Shown here in pieces: positions 59,020 to 64,000 of a stretch of 64,000 nt of DNA; within the stretch, counting starts at the first letter, position 1; each line of letters begins with the position of its first letter. Source of the DNA: Streptomyces termitum (GTDB lineage Bacteria > Actinomycetota > Actinomycetes > Streptomycetales > Streptomycetaceae). The stretch spans positions 629,199-693,198 of the forward strand of contig NZ_BMUL01000001.1 in NCBI RefSeq assembly GCF_014650175.1. The letters are read 5' to 3'. Made by a program: the position numbers and the translations under genes. The notes beneath the pieces are model-generated. The model saw only the letters and a list, made by a program, of their open reading frames with translations. It was not told the origin of the DNA and searched no databases.

Positions 59020-59823
59020 TCAGATCCGGTCGAGCACCCGGGTGAGCAGCTCACCCATCCGGGCCGCCGAGTCGCGCCCCGCCTGGAGCACCTCCTCGTG
59101 GTTCAGCGGCTCGCCGGAGAGACCGGCCGCGAGGTTGGTGACGAGGGAGATGCCGAGGACCTTCGCACCGGCCTCGCGGGCGGCGATGGCCTCCAGGACG
59201 GTGGACATGCCGACGAGGTCGCCGCCCATGACGCGGACCATGTTGATCTCGGCCGGGGTCTCGTAGTGCGGGCCGGGGAACTGGACGTAGACGCCCTCCT
59301 CCAGCGTCGGGTCGATCTCCCGGCACAGCGCGCGCAGCTCCGGCGCGTACAGGTCGGTGAGGTCCACGAAGTTCGCGCCGACGATCGGGGAGGCGGCCGT
59401 CAGGTTGAGGTGGTCGCTGATCAGGACCGGCTGGCCGGGGCGCATGCCCTCGCGCAGACCGCCGCAGCCGTTGGTCAGGACGACCGTCCCGACGCCGGCG
59501 GCGACGGCGGTGCGGACGCCGTGGGCGACGGAGGCGACGCCCCGGCCCTCGTAGAAGTGGGTGCGGCCGAGGAAGACCAGGACGCGCTTCTCGCCGATCT
59601 TGTACGAGCGGATCTTGCCGCCGTGGCCCTCGACGGCCGGCGGCGGGAAGCCGGGCAGCTCGGTGACGGGGAACTCGGCCTCGGGCGTGCCGAGGGCGTC
59701 GACGGCCGGGGCCCAGCCGGAGCCCATGACCAGGGCGACGTCGTGCTTCTCGGCTCCGGTCAGCTCGCGCAGGCGCGCGGCGGCGGCCTCGGCGGCCTCG
59801 TACGGGGTGGTGGTGGCGTTCAC
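59020..59823 (-). CDS. Purine nucleoside phosphorylase (trimeric PNP family)
   Basis: 267 residues from GTG 59823 with GAAGAGAG upstream. '[17 protein letters not shown]', '[30 protein letters not shown]', '[27 protein letters not shown]', '[36 protein letters not shown]' and '[13 protein letters not shown]' mark the class of PNP acting on inosine and guanosine and their deoxy forms. Typical family His in GRTHFYEG and Glu/Asn in the purine site (YETPAE, LVTNLA) are visible. First gene before the phosphosugar mutase. A perfect regulon palindrome lies 82 nt upstream. Confidence 0.9.
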   Translation of the reverse strand: MNATTTPYEAAEAAAARLRELTGAEKHDVALVMGSGWAPAVDALGTPEAEFPVTELPGFPPPAVEGHGGKIRSYKIGEKRVLVFLGRTHFYEGRGVASVAHGVRTAVAAGVGTVVLTNGCGGLREGMRPGQPVLISDHLNLTAASPIVGANFVDLTDLYAPELRALCREIDPTLEEGVYVQFPGPHYETPAEINMVRVMGGDLVGMSTVLEAIAAREAGAKVLGISLVTNLAAGLSGEPLNHEEVLQAGRDSAARMGELLTRVLDRI

Positions 59824-59904
59824 TGGCTCTCTTCGCCTCGGGGAGGGGGGTCCGAGGGGCGCCCCGGACGATTTCCTTCGCGAAGAAGCCTAGCGGGAGA
59901 ATTC

Positions 59905-59916
59905 CTACGCGCGTAG
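59905..59916 (-). promoter_or_regulatory. Perfect nucleoside-regulon operator of the PNP-mutase unit
   Basis: CTACGCGCGTAG, perfect 12-bp palindrome, 82 nt upstream of the PNP start. On the minus strand it would lie near the promoter of the PNP-phosphosugar mutase transcript; the 198-nt gap holds nothing else that I recognise. Confidence 0.7.
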
Positions 59917-60021
59917 ATGACAGTGCGGACGGACATGCGATCGTTGTCTTGTCGTTTCGGACGAGACCGCCGCCACGCCCGGCTCGGCGGGACCGCCCGG
60001 ACCCCGGACCGGGGCCGCCCG

Positions 60022-60459
60022 TCAGCAGGGGCGCTTGCGCAGTTCCATCACGTAGTCGTGGGGGGCGCCCGCGGACTCGGCGGCGTCGGCGACCTCGCCG
60101 AGGTAGCGCGCGGACGGCAGCCCGCCCTCGTAGGCGTCGAGCACGTACGCCCAGGCGGGCTCGTCGCCGTCCAGGGTGTGCACCCGGATCCGCGTCCGGC
60201 GGTAGATGTCGAGCCCGACGCCCTCCCACCGGTCCATGGACTCCTCGTCCATGGGGGCGATGTCGTACAGCGCCACGAAGACCTGCTGGCCGGGGGCCTC
60301 CACGAGGGTGGCGAGCGCCCCCTCCCACCCCATCTGCTCCCCGCCGAAGGTGAGCCGCCAGCCGTTCAGCCAGCCGGTGCCGCGCAGCGGGGAGTGGGGG
60401 GCGCGGCGGCTCATCAGCCGCGCGTCGAGGTTGCCGGCGTAGGCGGCGTAGAGCGACAT
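60022..60459 (-). CDS. Gamma-glutamylcyclotransferase-like protein
   Basis: 145 residues from ATG 60459, 7 nt after a TACCCT box on the minus strand (leaderless). 'SLYAAYAGNLDARLMSRRAPHSPLRGTGWLNGWRLTF' corresponds to the YGSNL substrate loop of the GGCT fold (reading YAGNL), and 'ESMDRWEGVGLDIYRRTRIRV' contains the acidic residue of the active site (LDxxEG pattern). GGCT enzymes cyclise gamma-glutamyl amines to 5-oxoproline; the actual substrate here is unknown. It stands alone, divergent from the flavoprotein gene. Confidence 0.75.
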   Translation of the reverse strand: MSLYAAYAGNLDARLMSRRAPHSPLRGTGWLNGWRLTFGGEQMGWEGALATLVEAPGQQVFVALYDIAPMDEESMDRWEGVGLDIYRRTRIRVHTLDGDEPAWAYVLDAYEGGLPSARYLGEVADAAESAGAPHDYVMELRKRPC

Positions 60460-60579
60460 GGGACCGAGGGTACGGGAGTGACCGGGGTGTCCGGTGAACA
60501 CCGAGGTGGGGGCCGTCCGGGGGCTCCCGCACGGCCGCCCGGGCGGCTTCCGGGGCCCCGGGGAGAGGGACCCGGCGCC

Positions 60580-60639
60580 GTGCGGGAGAATGGGGTACGC
60601 ACTTGAAGCGTGCGGGACAATGGCGTACGCACTGCAGCC
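60580..60639 (+). repeat. Two 30-bp tandem repeats in front of the flavoprotein gene
   Basis: Units 60580-60609 and 60610-60639 differ at two bases over their first 24 nt. Each contains a GTGCG - 13 nt - CGCAC dyad and a TACGCA -10-like hexamer. They lie 49-108 nt before the GTG at 60688 and may be a duplicated operator or promoter. Confidence 0.6.
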
Positions 60640-60687
60640 CAGCGGGGCGACCCCCCGGCAGAACGAGAGCGCGAGGCGTAGATCCCA

Positions 60688-62127
60688 GTGACCCGGATCG
60701 TGATCATCGGCGGCGGACCCGGCGGATACGAGGCGGCCCTGGTGGGCGCCCAACTCGGCGCGGAGGTGACCGTCGTGGACTGCGACGGCCTCGGCGGCGC
60801 GTCCGTCCTGACCGACTGCGTCCCCTCCAAGACCCTGATCGCCACCGCCGAGGTGATGACCACCTTCGACTCCTCCTACGAGGAGCTGGGCATCATCGTC
60901 GCGGACGACACCCCGCACATCGAGCAGGCCGCCCGCGTGGTCGGCGTGGACCTCGGCAAGGTCAACCGGCGGGTGAAGCGCCTCGCGCTGGCCCAGTCGC
61001 ACGACATCACCGCCTCGGTCACCCGGGCGGGCGCCCGGGTGCTGCGCGGCCGGGGCCGGCTCTCCGGCCGCCAGGCCGTGGACGGCTCCCGCCAGGTGAT
61101 CGTGACGGCCGCCGACGGCTCCGAGGAGACGCTGACGGCGGACGCGGTGCTGATCGCCACCGGCGGCCACCCGCGCGAGCTGCCCGACGCGCAGCCCGAC
61201 GGCGAGCGCATCCTGAACTGGACCCAGGTCTACGACCTCAAGGAGCTCCCGGAGGAGCTCATCGTGGTCGGCTCCGGCGTCACCGGCGCCGAGTTCGCCG
61301 GTGCCTACCAGGCGCTCGGCTCCCGGGTCACCCTCGTCTCCTCCCGCGACCGGGTGCTGCCCGGCGAGGACCCGGACGCCGCCGCCGTCCTGGAGGACGT
61401 CTTCCGGCGCCGGGGCATGAACGTCATGGCCCGCTCGCGCGCCGAGTCCGCCAAGCGGGTCGGCGACCGGGTCGAGGTGACCCTCTCCGACGGCCGGGTC
61501 ATCTCCGGCACCCACTGCCTGATGGCGGTCGGCGCCATCCCGAACTCCGCCGGGATGGGCCTGGAGGAGGCCGGTGTCCGGGTGAAGGACTCCGGCCACA
61601 TCTGGACCGACCGGGTCTCCCGCACCTCCGCCCCGGGCGTCTACGCGGCCGGTGACGTGACGGGCGTCTTCGCGCTCGCCTCGGTCGCCGCCATGCAGGG
61701 CCGGATCGCGATGTACCACTTCCTCGGCGACGCGGTGGCCCCGCTGAACCTGAAGACGGTCTCCTCGAACGTCTTCACCGACCCCGAGATCGCCACCGTC
61801 GGCTACACCCAGGCCGACGTGGACGCGGGCAAGATCGACGCCAAGGTCGTCAAGCTGCCGCTGCTGCGCAACCCGCGCGCCAAGATGCAGGGCATCCGGG
61901 ACGGCTTCGTGAAGATCTTCTGCCGTCCGGGCACCGGCATCGTGGTCGGCGGCTGTGTCGTCGCCCCCCGGGCGAGCGAGCTGATCCACCCCATCTCGAT
62001 CGCGGTCGACAACAATCTGACCGTCGAACAGATCGCAAATGCTTTCACCGTGTACCCCTCCCTTTCGGGTTCGATCGCGGAAGTGGCACGGCAGTTGCAC
62101 ACCCGGAAGACGGCCGACGAGGCGTAA
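60688..62127 (+). CDS. NAD(P)H-quinone dehydrogenase-like flavoprotein (LpdA-type disulfide reductase relative)
   Basis: 479 residues. 'RIVIIGGGPGGYEAALVGAQLGAEVTVVD' binds FAD; 'ELIVVGSGVTGAEFAGAYQALGSRVTLVSS' NAD(P)H; 'VYAAGDVTGVFALASVAAMQGRIAMYHFLG' the flavin again; a C-terminal dimerisation domain follows. In dihydrolipoamide dehydrogenases the redox pair is CxxxxC; here 'GLGGASVLTDCVPSKTL' keeps only the second Cys. That is the state of mycobacterial LpdA, which reduces quinones instead of lipoamide, so the same is inferred. Monocistronic, behind a tandem repeat, with a hairpin downstream. Confidence 0.85.
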   Translation: MTRIVIIGGGPGGYEAALVGAQLGAEVTVVDCDGLGGASVLTDCVPSKTLIATAEVMTTFDSSYEELGIIVADDTPHIEQAARVVGVDLGKVNRRVKRLALAQSHDITASVTRAGARVLRGRGRLSGRQAVDGSRQVIVTAADGSEETLTADAVLIATGGHPRELPDAQPDGERILNWTQVYDLKELPEELIVVGSGVTGAEFAGAYQALGSRVTLVSSRDRVLPGEDPDAAAVLEDVFRRRGMNVMARSRAESAKRVGDRVEVTLSDGRVISGTHCLMAVGAIPNSAGMGLEEAGVRVKDSGHIWTDRVSRTSAPGVYAAGDVTGVFALASVAAMQGRIAMYHFLGDAVAPLNLKTVSSNVFTDPEIATVGYTQADVDAGKIDAKVVKLPLLRNPRAKMQGIRDGFVKIFCRPGTGIVVGGCVVAPRASELIHPISIAVDNNLTVEQIANAFTVYPSLSGSIAEVARQLHTRKTADEA

Positions 62128-62215
62128 GCACGCCAGGCGCCGCCGTTCTCAACTGGGGAAACGGTTCGCCGACTCGGACAACCCCCGGCAAGCCGGGGCA
62201 TAGAACGATCAATGA

Positions 62216-62245
62216 CGGGGTCCTCCATACCACTTGGGGACCCCG
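62216..62245 (+). terminator. Hairpin after the flavoprotein gene
   Basis: CGGGGTCC (62216-62223) and GGACCCCG (62238-62245) form an 8-bp stem; a smaller CCCCGGC/GCCGGGG hairpin precedes it at 62183-62198. Confidence 0.55.
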
Positions 62246-62316
62246 CCCGTGTGCATCTTCTGCAATTCGGCGCATACCGCTGAAAACTGGCAGCGGGTCA
62301 CGTTACTGTCAGTTTC

Positions 62317-63291
62317 GTGTTCGCTGCTGAACGTCGCCAATTGATCCTCGAAATGGTGCGAGCCAATGGGGCCGTGTCGCTCCGCGAGCTCGCCCGTGTC
62401 GTCCAGACCTCCGAAGTGACCGTACGCCGCGACGTACGGGCACTGGAGGCAGAAGGACTCCTCGACCGCCGGCACGGCGGTGCGGTGTTGCCGGGTGGAT
62501 TCACGCGAGAATCCGGCTTCCCGCAGAAATCCCATCTCGCGACCGCGGAGAAGACGGCCATCGCGGACGTCGCCGCGAGCCTGGTCGAAGAGGGCGAGGC
62601 CATCGTCGTCGGCGCCGGGACCACCACCCAGGAGCTGGCCCGAAGGCTCGCCCGGGTGCCCGGCCTCACCGTGGTGACCAACTCGCTGCTCGTCGCCCAG
62701 GCCCTCGCCCACGCCAACCGCGTGGAGGTCGTCATGACCGGCGGCACCCTGCGCGGCTCCAACTACGCCCTGGTGGGCAGCGGGGCCGAGCAGTCGCTCC
62801 AGGGCCTGCGGGTCTCCCGCGCCTTCCTCTCCGGGAGCGGTCTGACCGCCGAGCGCGGCCTCTCCACCTCCAACATGCTCTCCGCGAGCGTGGACCGGGC
62901 GCTGGTGCAGGCGGCGGCCGAGGTCGTCGTCCTCGCCGACCACACCAAGCTCGGCACCGACACCATGTTCCAGACGGTGCCGACGGACGTGATCACCCGC
63001 CTGGTCACCGACGAGCCGCCCGCCCACGACGACCGGGCCGCCACCGAGCTCCAGGCCCTCGCCGACCAGGGCGTGCAGATCGCCGTGGCGGGCACCGGCC
63101 AGAGCGGTCCGGGCCACGGCCACGGCCACGGCACCGAGCAGCTCCCCCCCGGCGCCCGGGGCCGCCGCGACCTGCCCCTGCCCGTCCAGCGCGGCGGCCG
63201 ACCGCCCGCCGGACAGTTCCGCCCCGGCCCCGGCATGGGTGCCGAGCCCCTGGAGCGCACCGCCCGCGTCGCCGACATGCGCCGCCGCTGA
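62317..63291 (+). CDS. DeoR-family transcriptional regulator with long C-terminal tail
   Basis: 324 residues; the family norm is about 250-260. GTG 62317 lies 7 nt after a TACTGT box (leaderless). The DeoR HTH covers residues 1-55 ('RRQLILEMVRANGAVSLRELARVVQTSEVTVRRDVRALEAEGLLDRRHGGAV') and the DeoRC sensor domain about 75-235 ('GEAIVVGAGTTTQELARRLA', 'VVTNSLLVAQALA', 'MTGGTLR', 'VVLADHTKLG'), whose relatives bind sugar phosphates. The last about 80 residues are His/Gly/Pro/Arg-rich without structure. It is a candidate repressor for the CTACGCGCGTAG sites, but none lies in front of its own gene. Confidence 0.85.
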   Translation: MFAAERRQLILEMVRANGAVSLRELARVVQTSEVTVRRDVRALEAEGLLDRRHGGAVLPGGFTRESGFPQKSHLATAEKTAIADVAASLVEEGEAIVVGAGTTTQELARRLARVPGLTVVTNSLLVAQALAHANRVEVVMTGGTLRGSNYALVGSGAEQSLQGLRVSRAFLSGSGLTAERGLSTSNMLSASVDRALVQAAAEVVVLADHTKLGTDTMFQTVPTDVITRLVTDEPPAHDDRAATELQALADQGVQIAVAGTGQSGPGHGHGHGTEQLPPGARGRRDLPLPVQRGGRPPAGQFRPGPGMGAEPLERTARVADMRRR

Positions 63292-63460
63292 CCGTGCCCC
63301 CGCAGCCGCGCCCCGCCGCCGCGCCGTACGCCTCCGGCCCGTTATCCCGCCGGGGCCGCGCGCCCGGGTCCGCCGCCCCCGCCGGGACGGCGCTGAACCC
63401 GCCCGCCCGGAACCCGCGCCGCTGATCGAGCCCCCGCCCGCACGCCCGCTTCGCCCGCGC

Positions 63461-63505
63461 ACGCCGAGGGCCCCGGGCGGTGTCGCTGCCCGGGGCCCTC
63501 GGCGT
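63461..63505. terminator. Bidirectional terminator, perfect 18-bp stem
   Basis: 63461-63478 pairs perfectly with 63488-63505 around a 9-nt loop, between the convergent DeoR and carboxylase genes. The rest of the 227-nt gap holds no gene. Confidence 0.8.
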
Positions 63506-63518
63506 CGTGGTGCCGGTG

Positions 63519-64000
63519 CTACTTGATGTCGCAGATGGTGGCGCCGGAGGTGAGGGAGGCGCCGACTTCGGCGGTGAGGCCGGTGATGGTGCCGGTTTTG
63601 TGGGCGTTGAGGGGCTGTTCCATCTTCATGGCTTCGAGGACGACGATGAGGTCGCCTTCCTGGACTTCCTGGCCGTCTTCGACGGCGACCTTGACGATGG
63701 TGCCCTGCATGGGGGAGGCGAGGGTGTCGCCGGAGGCGGTGGGCCCGGACTTCTTCGCGGCGCGGCGTTTGGGCTTGGCGCCGGCGGCGAGCCCGGTGCG
63801 GGCCAGGCTCATGCCGAGGGAGGAGGGCAGGGAGACTTCGAGGCGTTTGCCGCCGACCTCGACGACGATGGTCTCGCGTCCGGTCTCGTCCTCGCCCTCG
63901 TCACCGCCGGGGGTGGTGGGGGCGAAGGGTTTGATGTCGTTGGTGAACTCGGTCTCGATCCAGCGGGTGTGGATGCGGAAGGGGTCGGTGGTGAAGGCGG
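63519..64000 (-). CDS. C-terminal part of acetyl-/propionyl-CoA carboxylase alpha subunit (biotin carrier), 5' end outside the window
   Basis: The frame runs leftwards from the window edge to the stop at 63519, giving about 160 residues. The biotinyl domain holds the biotin-accepting Lys in 'VVLEAMKMEQPLNAHKTG', preceded by 'LASPMQGTIVKVAVEDGQEVQEGD'. Upstream are a Lys/Arg/Ala linker and the end of the BT region ('FTTDPFRIHTRWIETEFTNDI'). This is the biotin carboxylase/carrier alpha chain of actinobacterial acyl-CoA carboxylases, which supply malonyl- or methylmalonyl-CoA. Position next to the DeoR gene resembles accA2 of S. coelicolor. Confidence 0.88.
   Translation of the reverse strand, partial: AFTTDPFRIHTRWIETEFTNDIKPFAPTTPGGDEGEDETGRETIVVEVGGKRLEVSLPSSLGMSLARTGLAAGAKPKRRAAKKSGPTASGDTLASPMQGTIVKVAVEDGQEVQEGDLIVVLEAMKMEQPLNAHKTGTITGLTAEVGASLTSGATICDIK

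Noticed and set aside
62281..62316. Regulon palindrome in front of the DeoR gene
   Set aside because: No sequence within two mismatches of CTACGCGCGTAG is present there.
1..64000. tRNA, rRNA, insertion sequence, integrase, phage or classical CRISPR features
   Set aside because: None was recognised on reading both strands; there is no sign of recent insertion apart from the small repeat in sigQ.

Overview
The window is about 73% GC, with strong C/G bias at third codon positions, many GTG starts, chains of 1-4 nt start/stop overlaps and many start codons sitting 6-7 nt after a TAnnnT -10 box. Together with an afsQ1-afsQ2-sigQ locus, BMP-type nucleoside ABC genes and small secreted proteins, this points to a Streptomyces chromosome (core-type region, no mobile element, tRNA or rRNA seen). 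Gene content and order resemble my memory of the stretch of the S. coelicolor chromosome that carries afsQ and accA2; this is recall, not a search.

Layout. 1-8.9 kb: end of a GH20 hexosaminidase, a Clp-N/HTH regulator with a palindromic operator, an ECF sigma factor with a membrane partner, an L,D-transpeptidase, a methylmalonyl-CoA-mutase-type large subunit, a LysE exporter and a MerR regulator. 8.9-16 kb: two divergent units for a nonulosonic-acid (sialic acid/Kdn type) cell-wall polymer: a polysialyltransferase-like enzyme, a GT2, a DUF6716-type protein, a CMP-nonulosonate synthetase fused to a HAD phosphatase, a short NeuB and another sialyltransferase-like protein. 16-24.7 kb: M20 hydrolase, then nucleoside uptake and salvage (BMP lipoprotein, ABC ATPase, two permeases, cdd, deoA). 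24.7-34.3 kb: Uma2-like, STAS, ECF sigma, second L,D-transpeptidase, MFS/LysR pair, hydrolase-like, acetyltransferase, adenosine deaminase, small secreted protein, PspC, VanZ. 34.3-38.1 kb: lipoprotein-afsQ2-afsQ1 divergent from sigQ. 38.2-42.7 kb: kinase, secreted protein, deoC with two aldehyde dehydrogenases. 43-57.2 kb: two secreted-protein/sortase pairs and an eight-gene Pst-like surface transport operon. 57.3-64 kb: phosphosugar mutase, purine nucleoside phosphorylase, GGCT-like protein, flavoprotein disulfide-reductase relative, DeoR regulator and the biotin-carrier end of an acyl-CoA carboxylase.

Two systems stand out. First, genes for nucleoside uptake and breakdown are scattered over 42 kb but share a 12-bp palindrome, CTACGCGCGTAG (three perfect copies, three near copies), just upstream of bmpA, the ABC ATPase, deoA, add, deoC and the purine phosphorylase. 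This looks like one repressor regulon, and the DeoR protein at 62.3 kb is a candidate regulator. The products form a route from imported nucleosides to ribose/deoxyribose phosphate, glyceraldehyde-3-phosphate and acetaldehyde, the last handled by the aldehyde dehydrogenases joined to deoC. Second, 46.4-57.2 kb holds PstC/PstA-like permeases and a PstB-like ATPase, but between them lie three different PstS-like proteins (two with glycine/threonine stalks and C-terminal membrane helices), an LAATG wall-anchor protein with an Ig-like domain, and a sortase homologue in which the catalytic His, Cys and Arg all appear to be replaced. I know of no description of this combination and consider it the best candidate for a new system in the window.
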